A DNA stretch of 64,000 nucleotides from Gordonia hongkongensis (GTDB lineage Bacteria; Actinomycetota; Actinomycetes; Mycobacteriales; Mycobacteriaceae): the NCBI RefSeq assembly GCF_023078355.1, contig NZ_CP095552.1:186001-250000 (forward strand), read 5' to 3'. Positions 9,471 through 18,521 of the stretch are shown piece after piece; the first letter of the stretch is position 1; each line of letters begins with the position of its first letter. Below the pieces are notes generated by a model, which made no database searches, was not told where the DNA came from, and saw only the letters and a list, made by a program, of their open reading frames with translations. Both the position numbers and the translations under genes were made by a program.

Positions 9471-9926
9471 CTAGTCGTACAGAACCGCTTCGCCCCGCTG
9501 CCGGAGTGCTTCCAATCCTGCGCGGAACTGTCGGAGGTATTCCGGCGAATGTCCCACCCAGTCGATCATCTCGCCGACGACCCGGACCGGCTGGGCGCTC
9601 CGGTAGGAATGGGTGGGGTTGCCGGGAAACTTCTTGTCGGTGACGTTCGGATCGTCGTGTACGTCGTCCTGGGGTTCCACGACGTAGACCCGGGGGCGCC
9701 CGTCACCCACCGCCATCTCGGCCGCGAGCACCGCGCCGTCGAGCACCTTCGTCATGTAGACGTAGTTCGAGATGTGCTCGCGCCGGTAGTTCGATCGGTG
9801 ACCGGGGGTCAGGAAGTCGCCCACCCGGAGGTCGGCGCGGGTGCCGTGGAAGTAGGCCCCGGACTCGTGCACCCGGAATCGTTCCGGGGTACCCGCCATG
9901 TCGGGGTGGTCTGCACTCTCGGGCAT
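9471..9926 (-). CDS. arr: NAD(+)-rifampin ADP-ribosyltransferase
   Basis: 151 aa from ATG 9926, with AGGAGG 7 nt before it; longer in-frame starts lack homology. The protein matches Arr throughout: FRVHESGAYFHGTRADL near the start, SNY...ISNYVYMT, the strand RVYVVEPQDDVHDDPNVTDK and the end DWVGHSPEYLRQFRAGLEAL. Arr transfers ADP-ribose from NAD to the C23 hydroxyl of rifamycins and inactivates them in the cytoplasm. It is a common chromosomal gene in mycobacteria and relatives. It lies in host DNA here, not in the transposon. Confidence 0.93.
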   Translation of the reverse strand: MPESADHPDMAGTPERFRVHESGAYFHGTRADLRVGDFLTPGHRSNYRREHISNYVYMTKVLDGAVLAAEMAVGDGRPRVYVVEPQDDVHDDPNVTDKKFPGNPTHSYRSAQPVRVVGEMIDWVGHSPEYLRQFRAGLEALRQRGEAVLYD

Positions 9927-10023
9927 CGATGGCCTCCTGCGTCTCGGTCGTCGTCGAGCGATTGTGCACGGCCACCAGGGCCTTGCGGCAAGCCCCCGTC
10001 GTCGACATATGGTGGAAGTGGCG

Positions 10024-10056
10024 GGGTTCGGGGGCGGGCGACCCGCCCCCGAACCC
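10024..10056 (-). terminator. 15-bp hairpin terminator
   Basis: A perfect 15-bp inverted repeat (arms 10024-10038 and 10042-10056, loop CGA) lies just past the stop of the leftward secreted-protein gene, so it should terminate that transcript. Nothing else is seen in 9927-10089. Confidence 0.75.
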
Positions 10057-10089
10057 ATCTCCTTCCTCCTTCTCACCACGTGTTCGACC

Positions 10090-10554
10090 TCACCACTGGT
10101 CGAAGCCGACGTTGACCTGTGGGTATCCGGTGTCGATGTGGTTGTTCATCCAGTAGTTCTGGGCGTGGGGTCCCCAGATGCTGCTCATGGCGGTGTTGAC
10201 GTTGTGGGGGTGGTTGGTGAGTTGGTAGTTGGCGGTGGGGCCGAAGGCGCCGATGCGGTAGATGGCGTTGACGTCGAGGTGGTTGGTGAAGGGTGCGGTG
10301 GCGGTGATGGTTTCGGTGGCTCCGGGGTAGAGGATGTGTTGGGGTGCGTTGATCCATTGGCCGCCGTCGGCGTTGGCGCCTTGGAGGTATTCGGGCTTGT
10401 CGGTGTGGTTGGTGATGGTCATGGCGACGGTGGGTTCGCCGGGTCGGGTGATGGGTAGGGTGCCGGCGTGGGCTGCTCCGGCGGCGCCGAGGGCGATGCC
10501 GGTGGCGGCGGCGAGTCCGAGGGTGGCGGTGGCGATGCGGGTGGTGGTTTTCAT
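10090..10554 (-). CDS. Small secreted protein, unknown function
   Basis: 154 aa. ATG 10554 is chosen because GGAG lies about 9 nt upstream and a good signal peptide follows (MKTTTRIATATLGLAAATG, cleavage after AHA near residue 31). The mature part of about 120 aa carries many Asn, Thr, His and Pro residues and no cysteines. Its composition suggests an all-beta extracellular domain. No family is recognised. It is followed by a strong terminator and is probably monocistronic. Confidence 0.7.
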   Translation of the reverse strand: MKTTTRIATATLGLAAATGIALGAAGAAHAGTLPITRPGEPTVAMTITNHTDKPEYLQGANADGGQWINAPQHILYPGATETITATAPFTNHLDVNAIYRIGAFGPTANYQLTNHPHNVNTAMSSIWGPHAQNYWMNNHIDTGYPQVNVGFDQW

Positions 10555-10706
10555 GGTGGGCTCCGGTGTGGTGTGGGGGTTGTGTTGGTGACACCACTGA
10601 CTCTGCCGGGGATGGGGCGTGAAGGGATTCCGCTGACCGGGTGATGGGTGGGGTGAACGGCACGTCCACCGATCGGGGGACGCGGTGGCCACGGGCGCTG
10701 CGCGCC

Positions 10707-12038
10707 TCACACCTCGCGGGCGGGAACCTCGACGATCGCGACGGTTCCGCCGCCCGGATGGTTCGACAGCGACAACGTGCCACCGCTTCCCTCGACGCGC
10801 ACGCGTCGCGAGGCAAGTCCGATGTGGCCCTTGGCTTGTCGTCGACGCATCAACTCGTCGACGTCGATGTCGGCAGGTAACCCGATGCCGTCGTCCACGA
10901 CGACGAGGCGCGCTCGCCCGTCATCGAACTCGGCGGTGACGTCGACCGTCGTCGCGGACGCGTGTTTGGTCACGTTCGTCAGCAATTCGCGCGCGGTGGC
11001 GAACAGCAGCGAGTCGGCGGACGTGCGTAGTTCGGGCGGCCAGCCCGCGGTGTCGACGGAGATCGTCGGGGCACCGGCGCGGCTACCGAACGAGGCGGCG
11101 AGGTCGGTGAGGGCCACCGACAGACCGGCCTGTTCGAGAACGGCCGGGTGCAGCTCACTCAGCGTCGAACGCAGCAACTGCGCCGCGTCGCGCAACGCAC
11201 CGTCCACGCGATCGAGGGTCACCGGATCGGCGGAGTCGCGTAGCGTGGCGAGTTCCTGACGCGCCGCCAGCACATACTGCAGGGCCCCGTCGTGGAGGTT
11301 GTCGGCGAGATCTCGGCGTTCGCGTTCCTCGATCTCCATCGTTGCGTCTAGCAGCCGGGCGCGTTCGGCGGCGAGCGCCCCGATGGTCTTCACCCGGGAT
11401 CGCTGTAGGCGGGACAACAGGATCGCGCCGACGGCCAACGCCGCGACGACGAGGATGCGCAGGACGATCACCGACCACGGCTCGCCGTTCGACGTGCGGG
11501 CCAGCATGGAAGAGACGGCGTACACCGCGGTCGTGACGATCACCACGACCGCACAGGTCCTGGGCTGCAACGCGATCGCCGCGATCATCGGCACGAGGAC
11601 GAATCCGCTGAGGAGAACGTCGGTGGTCCAACTCAATTCGTTGGACTGGCTGGCGGCGACGGCGAGCGCGGTGAGCAGGAGGAGGTCGATCGGCAGCGCG
11701 ATCCACGAGTACCGGATCATCGCCGATTCATGGCGGACGACCACGACCGCCCCGCCGATGCACCAGGCCGCGTACAGGATCGCCGTCACGACGCTGAACG
11801 TCTCCGCGTGCGCGGGTGGGTCGAGGCTGACGGTCAGCAACACGAACAGCGACAGAGATAGTCGGAGGACCACCTGAATCCGGATGCCACGGATCGCGTG
11901 GCCGATCAGGATGTCATGGATCCGCGGCTCGTCGGCGAACTCGTCGAGACCCAGATAGCGTGTCGCCCCCGCGATCTCGACGCTGCCACCGTCGTCGACC
12001 CCTGGCTTCGAGGGGTCCGCGCTATTCGAGGAGCCCAC
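10707..12038 (-). CDS. NarL-type sensor histidine kinase
   Basis: 443 aa from GTG 12038, which overlaps the upstream response-regulator stop by 17 nt (translational coupling). About six hydrophobic helices fill residues 40-210. A HisKA_3 dimerisation domain follows with the phosphoacceptor in DLADNLHDGALQ, then a HATPase domain with the N-box (ELLTNVTKHA) and G-box (VVDDGIGLP; GLASRRVRVEGSGGTL). It autophosphorylates on His and passes the phosphate to its LuxR-type partner. There is no obvious extracellular sensor loop, so it may sense membrane or intramembrane signals. Confidence 0.9.
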   Translation of the reverse strand: MGSSNSADPSKPGVDDGGSVEIAGATRYLGLDEFADEPRIHDILIGHAIRGIRIQVVLRLSLSLFVLLTVSLDPPAHAETFSVVTAILYAAWCIGGAVVVVRHESAMIRYSWIALPIDLLLLTALAVAASQSNELSWTTDVLLSGFVLVPMIAAIALQPRTCAVVVIVTTAVYAVSSMLARTSNGEPWSVIVLRILVVAALAVGAILLSRLQRSRVKTIGALAAERARLLDATMEIEERERRDLADNLHDGALQYVLAARQELATLRDSADPVTLDRVDGALRDAAQLLRSTLSELHPAVLEQAGLSVALTDLAASFGSRAGAPTISVDTAGWPPELRTSADSLLFATARELLTNVTKHASATTVDVTAEFDDGRARLVVVDDGIGLPADIDVDELMRRRQAKGHIGLASRRVRVEGSGGTLSLSNHPGGGTVAIVEVPAREV

Positions 12039-12660
12039 GGCGCATCGCCTCGGCGACCGCGGCCGCACGGTCGGACACGCCGAGCTTCTCGTAGAGGCGC
12101 TGGGTGTGCGTCTTGACCGTGGACGCACCGATGTAGAGCTCGGCGGCGACCTGTGGAATCGACTGTCCGCGTGCAAATCCCGTGAGCACCTGGCGCTCCC
12201 GCTCGCTCAGGGCCGGCGCATCACGCTGGGTCTGCGCGCGGATCTCGCCGGCCAGTCCCGCGGCGAGTTCCGGCGGTACCACCGTCTCTCCCTTGGCCAC
12301 CCGGGTCACCGCGCCGACGATGTCGTCGCGATCGGCGTCCTTCGACAGATAACCGGCCGCACCCTCCTGCAGCGCCCGGAAGACGATCGGGCCGTCGGTG
12401 ACCGCGGACAGCAGCAGCACCCGGGTCGGCAACCCGTCGCGTGACACCGCATGGGCGACCTCGACGCCGGTCATGTGCGGCATCTGGTGGTCGACCACCG
12501 CGACGTCGGGTTTCTCCCGACGGATCAGCTCGAGCCCGGCCAGACCGTCGGCGGCCTCGCCGACGACCCGTACCCGTCCACTGGCCGCCAGGCCACGGGA
12601 TACACCGTCGCGGAAGAACGGGTGATCGTCGACGACGACCTTGGTGACGAGGGTGTTCAT
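12022..12660 (-). CDS. NarL/LuxR-type response regulator
   Basis: 212 aa from ATG 12660. The receiver domain (residues 1-120) carries the acidic pair in VVVDDHPFF, the phospho-Asp in DVAVVDHQMP, a conserved Ser/Ala in LLLSAVT and Lys in YLSKDAD. A LuxR helix-turn-helix follows (ALSERERQVLTGFARG ... YIGASTVKTHTQRLYEKL). It is the first gene of a two-gene operon with the histidine kinase. Targets are unknown; the adjacent leftward secreted protein or the divergent GGDEF-like gene are candidates by position only. Confidence 0.92.
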   Translation of the reverse strand: MNTLVTKVVVDDHPFFRDGVSRGLAASGRVRVVGEAADGLAGLELIRREKPDVAVVDHQMPHMTGVEVAHAVSRDGLPTRVLLLSAVTDGPIVFRALQEGAAGYLSKDADRDDIVGAVTRVAKGETVVPPELAAGLAGEIRAQTQRDAPALSERERQVLTGFARGQSIPQVAAELYIGASTVKTHTQRLYEKLGVSDRAAAVAEAMRRGLLE

Positions 12661-12816
12661 CGGATCAGGATAGGCGGGGTGAGGACCTGAACCGAGCCGA
12701 ACAGTGCTCCCGTCCCCGAATGGGTCATACCGAGAGACCACCCCGCGCCGGTCGCGCAACTCGACGCGATTTGGCAACCTCGGATCGGGGACCGATACCG
12801 AGGATCGGAGTGGGGG

Positions 12817-13809
12817 ATGTATCGACCGGACCTGCACCTGGGAGCGCTGAGGGGCCCGCTCCCGCGATCGCCGCTGCATGTGCTGCGGACCTATCTGGCG
12901 GTGACGACGCTGCTGTACGCGGTGGGCGTGGCTCTCACGCTGTTCCCGACCGACGACTCGGCGACCCTGTCCGACCCGACCGGGGGACTGGTCGCCGTCG
13001 TGCTGGGCCTCGCGGCGCTGGGGTGGCTGTCGGTGCGGCCGCAGCGCCCGCTACCGGCCATGATCGCGGCCGGTGTCGCCACCCCCGCGGTGATGGCGTT
13101 CCACGAGCTGATCAGTGCCGAGTTCCTCTGCATGATCGCGGCGATGTTCCTGGCGATGTACGTCCGTGCCACTCTTCCGCGTCGGCAGGCGTGGGCGTTC
13201 ATCGGTGTGCTGACGGCCGGGTGCGTCGTCGCGCTTGCCGTGGCGCCCGCACCGAAGTACCTCAGCACCTACATCGTCGTCGCCGTCGCCATCCCGGCGG
13301 CGGCCGAGTCGTTCGGGTTGCTGACGCGGACGCTGCTCACCGCGGTCTGTGCTGACCCGCTGACCGGCGTGTTCAACCGCGCGGGCTGGGAACTCGCGAC
13401 CGCGGGGCTCCTCGACGGACGGCGGTCGGCCGCGGCGGTCACGGTGATCTCGTGGTCAGTCGACGACTCCGGGACGACCGACGACCCGCGCGAGCGGGAG
13501 CAGCGACTGGTTCGCCGGGCCCGGACCTGCGTCGAATTGCTTCCCGCCGATTCCGCCCTGGCACGCCTGGCCGATTCGGAGTTCGCGATCTGCGTGGTGC
13601 ACGACGACGATGGTCCACCCGGGCAGGCCGCGGCGTTGATCGAGGAGCTGCGTCGACACCTGCCCGATGCCTCACTCGCGGCGTCCACCGCGCCCGCGCC
13701 GGCAGCGGACGTCGCCGCCCTACGCGCGCAGGCGTCGTCCCGCCTGGCGTCCGCCAGACGCAGCGAGCCCGGGCCGGCCCGACATTCCGATCACCCCGAC
13801 ATGCAGTGA
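12817..13809 (+). CDS. Membrane protein with degenerate GGDEF domain
   Basis: 330 aa. About six transmembrane helices occupy residues 25-170. A GGDEF-type domain follows: the opening DPLTGVFNRAGWE is well conserved, but the signature loop reads ARLADSEFA where an active enzyme has R-x-G-G-D/E-E-F. The glycines and first acid needed for GTP binding and metal are lost, so diguanylate cyclase activity is doubtful. It may act as a sensor or dimerisation partner. It diverges from the two-component operon. Confidence 0.75.
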   Translation: MYRPDLHLGALRGPLPRSPLHVLRTYLAVTTLLYAVGVALTLFPTDDSATLSDPTGGLVAVVLGLAALGWLSVRPQRPLPAMIAAGVATPAVMAFHELISAEFLCMIAAMFLAMYVRATLPRRQAWAFIGVLTAGCVVALAVAPAPKYLSTYIVVAVAIPAAAESFGLLTRTLLTAVCADPLTGVFNRAGWELATAGLLDGRRSAAAVTVISWSVDDSGTTDDPREREQRLVRRARTCVELLPADSALARLADSEFAICVVHDDDGPPGQAAALIEELRRHLPDASLAASTAPAPAADVAALRAQASSRLASARRSEPGPARHSDHPDMQ

Positions 13810-13903
13810 GGCGGGCGGCTCATCCGGGCAACCACCATGTCGAGCCCGGCATCGAGTTCTGCGATCGCGGTCGTGCCGGTGCACATCGAATACGATGCCG
13901 CTC

Positions 13904-15319
13904 ATGACCTCGGCCATCGTGGTGGGGGCGGGGCCCAACGGGCTCGCCGCCGCCATCACCCTCGCGCAGCGGGGCATCGAGGTGACCGTGCTGGAGGCGG
14001 CCGAGACGATCGGTGGTGGTGCCCGCTCGTCCGAGCGAATCCTGCCCGGTCTGCTGCACGACGACGGTGCTGCCGTGCATCCGATCGGGCTGGCATCGCC
14101 GTTCTTCCAGAGTCTCGGACTCGCCGACCACGGCCTGGAATGGGGTTGGCCGGAGATCGACCTCGCACATCCGTTGCCCGACGGCCGGGCCGGCGCCATG
14201 ATGAACTCGCTGGACGAGACCAGTCGGCTTCTCGGGGTCGACGGCCCACGATGGCGGAGCCTGTTCGGTCCGTTGGCGGAGAACTTCGACGACCTGGCGC
14301 AGGAAGTGCTGGGCCCGCTCCTGCACGTGCCGCATCATCTCGGCCCGCTTGCCCGGTTCGGGCCCGCCGCTCTCCTGCCCGCAACCGTCCTGGGACGGGT
14401 GTGGCACACGGACGAGGCGGCGGCCTTGTTCGCCGGGAACGCCGCCCATGGGTGGTACCCGCTCACCCGGCCGACCACTTCTGCGTTCGCGCTGATGTTC
14501 GCCGCCATCTCGCATCGGTATGGCTGGCCGATCATCAAGGGCGGGACGGCCCGAATGCCGGCGGCCCTCGCCGCGGTGCTGACAACGCTGGGCGGCCGCA
14601 TCGAAACCGGCCATCGGGTCAGCTCCCTCTCCGACCTCCCACCGGCGGATGTGATCCTGCTCGACCTGGAGCCCGGCGCGGTCGCCGACCTTGCGGGGGA
14701 CGCACTCCCGAGCCGAGTCCGTAAGGCGTATCGACGGTTTCGGCGGGCGCCCGCCGCGGTCAAAATCGACCTCGCCGTCGACGGCGGAATTCCGTGGCGG
14801 GACGAGTTCTCCGGTCGGGCGGGCACCGTGCACGTGTGCGGCTCCGCCGCCGAGGTCGTCGCGTCCGAGGCCGAGATCCATCGTGGCCGGATGCCGGAGC
14901 GGCCCTTCGTCCTCGTCGCCCAGCAATATCTGGCCGATTCGGCGCGGTCGGTCGGTGACGTCCATCCGGTGTACGTCTATGCACATGTGCCGCATGGCTA
15001 CAGCGGCGACGCCACGAACGCTGTGCTCGCGCAGCTGGAACGCTTCGCGCCGGGGACGCGCGATCGGATCGTCGGGTCCGTCGTGCGCACGCCCGCAGAT
15101 CTCGCCGCGAGCAATGCCAACCTCGTCGGCGGCGACATCATCGGCGGCGCAAACGATCCCCTCCAGGTCGTGATGCGCCCCCGGATCGCTGCCGACCCGT
15201 ACGCAACCGGAATCCCGGGTGTCTACATCTGCTCGGCGTCCACGCCACCGGGCGCCGGCGTGCACGGAATGTGTGGCCACAACGCGGCTCTGAGTGCACT
15301 GCGCCGGCTCGGCCCGTAG
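13904..15319 (+). CDS. CrtI/phytoene desaturase-family FAD oxidoreductase
   Basis: 471 aa from ATG 13904; a second ATG is 9 nt earlier. The N-terminal Rossmann motif is VVGAGPNGLAAAITLAQRG, followed by the FAD-binding acid in VLEAAETIGGGARS. The C-terminal flavin motif is IPGVYICSASTPPGAGVHGM. This is the actinobacterial 'NAD(P)/FAD-dependent oxidoreductase' branch of the carotene desaturase/amine oxidase superfamily. A carotenoid substrate is possible but not shown; no crtB or crtE is adjacent. Confidence 0.85.
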   Translation: MTSAIVVGAGPNGLAAAITLAQRGIEVTVLEAAETIGGGARSSERILPGLLHDDGAAVHPIGLASPFFQSLGLADHGLEWGWPEIDLAHPLPDGRAGAMMNSLDETSRLLGVDGPRWRSLFGPLAENFDDLAQEVLGPLLHVPHHLGPLARFGPAALLPATVLGRVWHTDEAAALFAGNAAHGWYPLTRPTTSAFALMFAAISHRYGWPIIKGGTARMPAALAAVLTTLGGRIETGHRVSSLSDLPPADVILLDLEPGAVADLAGDALPSRVRKAYRRFRRAPAAVKIDLAVDGGIPWRDEFSGRAGTVHVCGSAAEVVASEAEIHRGRMPERPFVLVAQQYLADSARSVGDVHPVYVYAHVPHGYSGDATNAVLAQLERFAPGTRDRIVGSVVRTPADLAASNANLVGGDIIGGANDPLQVVMRPRIAADPYATGIPGVYICSASTPPGAGVHGMCGHNAALSALRRLGP

Positions 15320-15373
15320 ATCAGAGTCGCGATTGCCCGCGAGAACCCCCGGCGCTGCCGCTAGGGTCGGGGG

Positions 15374-17566
15374 ATGACCGGGTGGTTCGATGAGCGGATC
15401 GTCGAGACCGGTCGTCTGCCGTTGTTCTTCCTGTTACTCGCCTTCGTCCTGACCTTCCTGTTCATCCGCTTCAGTGTGCGGATGATCCGCGCTGAGGTCA
15501 GTTGGTGGCCGGGCAACGTGACGCCGGGCGGGGTGCATGTGCACCACGCCTTCTTCGGCATGATGGCGATGTTGGTGGCGGGCTTCGGATTCGTCGCGGT
15601 CGACCCGCTCCGGACACCGGTGATCGACTGTGTCCTGGCGGCCCTGTTCGGCATCGGAGCGGCGCTCGTGCTCGACGAGTTCGCGCTCATCCTCCACCTG
15701 CGCGACGTCTACTGGGCGGAGGAGGGGCGGACGTCGATCGACGCGGTGTTCGTCGCGATCGCCATCGGTCTGCTCTTCCTCCTCGGGTTGCAGCCGTTCG
15801 GGGCGTTCGAGGTCGTCGGGGACATCCGGAACGAGAACGGCCTGGTGGCACGGCTGGTCGCGGCGGGTGTCGTCGTGCTCAACGTGCTCCTGGCGATCGT
15901 CACCCTGATCAAGGGCAAGGTCTGGACCGGACTGGTGGGCATGTTCGTCCCGGTCCTGCTGTGGTTCGGTGCCGCGCGACTCGCGCGGCCGCGATCACCA
16001 TGGGCCCGGTGGCGATACAAGAACCGCCCCCGCAAACTGGCTCGCGCGATCGGGCGTGAGCAGCGATATCGAGAACCGTTGATGCGATGGAAGATCGTCG
16101 TGCAGGAGGCAGTGGCGGGGCGTTTCGGGGTGCCCGACGCGCCGGCTCCCGTTCCGGTTCCCCCGCCGGCGTCCGTCCCGACGGCGGTCGGCGTGGTGAC
16201 CGAGAAGGTACCGAGCGCGCTGGCGACCGCTATCCGATGGCGGCGCACGCGCCGGGCCCTGCGCTCGGTCCCGATCTGGCGGCTGCCGGTCGTGCTGGTG
16301 ACGTTCGCGATCGTCGCCGCGTGGACCACCGTCGGATTCGATGAACTCCTCGAATTGGAAGTCGATCCCGGAACGCTGGCGACGCTGCTCAGCGTCATCG
16401 CTGGTTCGATGGCGACCCTGACCGGTCTCGTGTTCACCGCCGTCACGCTCGCGATGCAGTTCGGGGCGTCGTCGATCTCGGTGCGGGTAATCCCGATGTT
16501 GCAGCAGGAACCCGTCATGCGATGGTCCACCGGCTTCTTCCTCGCGACCTTCGTCTACAGCGTGATCATCGCGATCGACCTGTCGGTCGGGGGTCCGGAC
16601 GAGCCGACCCCCGGCCTGTCCACGGCGATCGCGTTCATGCTCACCACCGTCAGCGCGTACCTGTTCATCGCGCTCGTCGGGAAGGTCGGCACGATCCTGA
16701 ACACCGCGCGCCTACTGCAGTGGATCGCCGACGACGGCCGGTCCGCGATCGTGCGGCAGCTGCCGATGCCACCGGTGAAGCACGACGAGCATTCGGTGGC
16801 AACCGGTTTCGACGGTGACGCCGTTCCGTCGGTCACCGCCGGACCTGACGAGCAGACCATCGATCGGGGCGCTGCGACGGATGCGCCACGCATGCAGATC
16901 AGGCTGGGGGAGGTGTCGGCGCGGGGCCGGGTGTTGCTGGCCGTCAACGGTGATCGTCTTCGTCGATACGCAGCGTCGTGGAACGTCCGGATCGACGTGC
17001 TCGTCGCCGTCGGCGACCATGTGCCACACGATCTCCCGGTGGTCGAGATCATCGGTGATCCGATCCAGGTGGAGAAGCGCCGCGTGCTGGCCTGTCTGCT
17101 GTTCGGGGACACCCATCAACCCTCGGTGAGTCCCGCCGCGGCGCTGCAGGCGATCTCGGACATCGCGCTCAAGGCGATGTCGGCTGGGAGCAACGATCCG
17201 AGCGTCGTGGTCCAGGCGCTCGACCACACCGAGGACCTGTTGCTGCTGCTGGCTCCGCGGCTTCGCAGCGAACATTTCTCGAGCGACCCCTCGGTCCGCG
17301 GCATCCGGCGCAGCTGGGCGGACTACGTCGCGATCGGGACCGACGAGATCCGACGGCACAGCACCGGCCAGGTACAGGTGCAACGCCGCCTGCGCGCGCT
17401 GTTCGAGTCCCTTCTCACCGGGTGCGGGCCCGCGCAGCGCGCGCCGGTGGCCGAGCGACTGGCCGTGCTCGACGCGCAGGTCGCCCGCGACTGGTCCGAC
17501 GACCTCGACCGGCGACTGGCCGCGGCTGCGGACCGGCAGGGATACGGGTCCGAGTTCGGCCGGTGA
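15374..17566 (+). CDS. Membrane protein: N-terminal HH-type domain plus DUF2254
   Basis: 730 aa. Residues 1-210 contain about six helices with a conserved GGVHVHHAFFGM loop, a layout often seen as a free-standing actinobacterial membrane protein. After a Pro-rich linker near residues 255-275, a second membrane unit (helices at about 305-430) leads into a cytoplasmic domain matching DUF2254. The two parts appear fused in one uninterrupted frame. Function is unknown. It ends 49 bp before the disrupted regulator gene. Confidence 0.7.
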   Translation: MTGWFDERIVETGRLPLFFLLLAFVLTFLFIRFSVRMIRAEVSWWPGNVTPGGVHVHHAFFGMMAMLVAGFGFVAVDPLRTPVIDCVLAALFGIGAALVLDEFALILHLRDVYWAEEGRTSIDAVFVAIAIGLLFLLGLQPFGAFEVVGDIRNENGLVARLVAAGVVVLNVLLAIVTLIKGKVWTGLVGMFVPVLLWFGAARLARPRSPWARWRYKNRPRKLARAIGREQRYREPLMRWKIVVQEAVAGRFGVPDAPAPVPVPPPASVPTAVGVVTEKVPSALATAIRWRRTRRALRSVPIWRLPVVLVTFAIVAAWTTVGFDELLELEVDPGTLATLLSVIAGSMATLTGLVFTAVTLAMQFGASSISVRVIPMLQQEPVMRWSTGFFLATFVYSVIIAIDLSVGGPDEPTPGLSTAIAFMLTTVSAYLFIALVGKVGTILNTARLLQWIADDGRSAIVRQLPMPPVKHDEHSVATGFDGDAVPSVTAGPDEQTIDRGAATDAPRMQIRLGEVSARGRVLLAVNGDRLRRYAASWNVRIDVLVAVGDHVPHDLPVVEIIGDPIQVEKRRVLACLLFGDTHQPSVSPAAALQAISDIALKAMSAGSNDPSVVVQALDHTEDLLLLLAPRLRSEHFSSDPSVRGIRRSWADYVAIGTDEIRRHSTGQVQVQRRLRALFESLLTGCGPAQRAPVAERLAVLDAQVARDWSDDLDRRLAAAADRQGYGSEFGR

Positions 17567-17615
17567 GGTGAGCAGATAGATCACGCGAATCGGACACAAC
17601 CGATACCCTGAGTCC

Positions 17616-18433
17616 GTGCTCGCGTCCCAGTCCGCCGACCGTCGGGCGGTGGTCGACGAGATGCGCGACTTCGTCGCCGCTGCCGAACGCGATTCGGGTT
17701 CCGCCCGCCGTGGGGTCGGCGTGATCACCGCCGGCCCGGGCGCCGGAAAGACCCATACGCTCCGGGAACTGGCCTCTGACACTGATGGTTCCGTTCGCAC
17801 GGTGCGGGCAGACGAACTGTCATGGCGCCAACCGTTCGGACTCGCCGGGCAGCTGCTCGGAGTGGATCTGCCGACCCCGGTTCCCGATGGCTTCGACGAC
17901 GATCTCTACGCGCGCGTGGACACGCTGTGTGCCGACGGGCCGCTCGTGCTCGTCATCGACGATGCCCACCACGCCGATGCGGCGACCCTGGAACTGTTGT
18001 CCCGCCTCGTACCTGCCACGCGGGTGCTACCGCTGGTGATGCTCCTCGGCCGGCGGCCGCTCCCAGAACGGGATCTGCTGAACCGGTTGGTGGCGCGAGC
18101 GGAGGTCGTCGACTGGTCCCTGCCCCCGCTGGGCGCCGACGAGGTCCACCGGATCTCGATCGAGACCGTCGGTGCCGCACCGGACGCCGAACTCTTCGGG
18201 CTGCTCGGTGCATCGGGTGGGAACCCGATGCACGTGATCTCGGTGCTGCGCGCGCTGCAGCAGTCGGGCGGTCTGCGGATCGTCGACGGTCACGCGGCGG
18301 TCGACGCACGCACCGCGTCGGGGGTACCGAGTGGACTCGAGGACGCGATCGCCGAACACGTCGCCCTCCTCGACGGTCGTGCCCGCGAGCTGACGCAGAA
18401 GCTCGCGGTGTGGGGCCGCCCGGCGACGCTCGC
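17616..18433 (+). pseudogene. 5' half of LuxR/AAA regulator split by the transposon
   Basis: Starts at GTG 17616. The first 272 codons encode a STAND-like ATPase module: Walker A GPGAGKTHTLREL near residue 37, Walker B LVLVIDDAHHAD near 112 and a GNPMHV sensor-like motif near 205. The coding sequence stops making sense at 18434, where the Tn7-like element begins. Joining CTCGC (18429-18433) directly to 59589 gives ...TLAQLAAVDAV... in frame with the 3' half, restoring 911 codons. As it stands the product would lack the DNA-binding domain. Confidence 0.93.
18429..18433. repeat. Left 5-bp target duplication CTCGC
   Basis: CTCGC abuts the left TGT end and is repeated at 59584-59588 right after the right ACA end. 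Five bp is the size made by Tn7/Tn5053-type transposases. Together with in-frame restoration of the target gene this proves a simple transposition event. Confidence 0.95.
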
Positions 18434-18459
18434 TGTCGAGATGCAGCGAAGATTGACAA
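18434..18459 (+). repeat. Left terminal inverted repeat
   Basis: 26 bp beginning TGTCGAGATGCAGCGAAGAT. It matches the complement of 59558-59583 at 25 of 26 positions (G/A difference at position 22). TGT...ACA ends are the hallmark of Tn7/Tn5053/Mu-type DDE elements. Confidence 0.95.
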
Positions 18460-18506
18460 GAATCGTGGGGGGTACTTCGACAACTTCACCGAGTGTCGGC
18501 ATGCAC

Positions 18507-18521
18507 TGTCAATCTTCACTG
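18507..18521 (-). promoter_or_regulatory. Internal TnsB-site-like repeat near the left end
   Basis: TGTCAATCTTCACTG is the inverted copy of the terminal-repeat core at 14 of 15 positions, located 47 bp inside the left repeat. Tn7-like ends normally carry several transposase sites, so this is a likely second TnsB site. It overlaps the stop codon of the Mrr-type gene, so cargo extends right up to the end. Confidence 0.6.
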
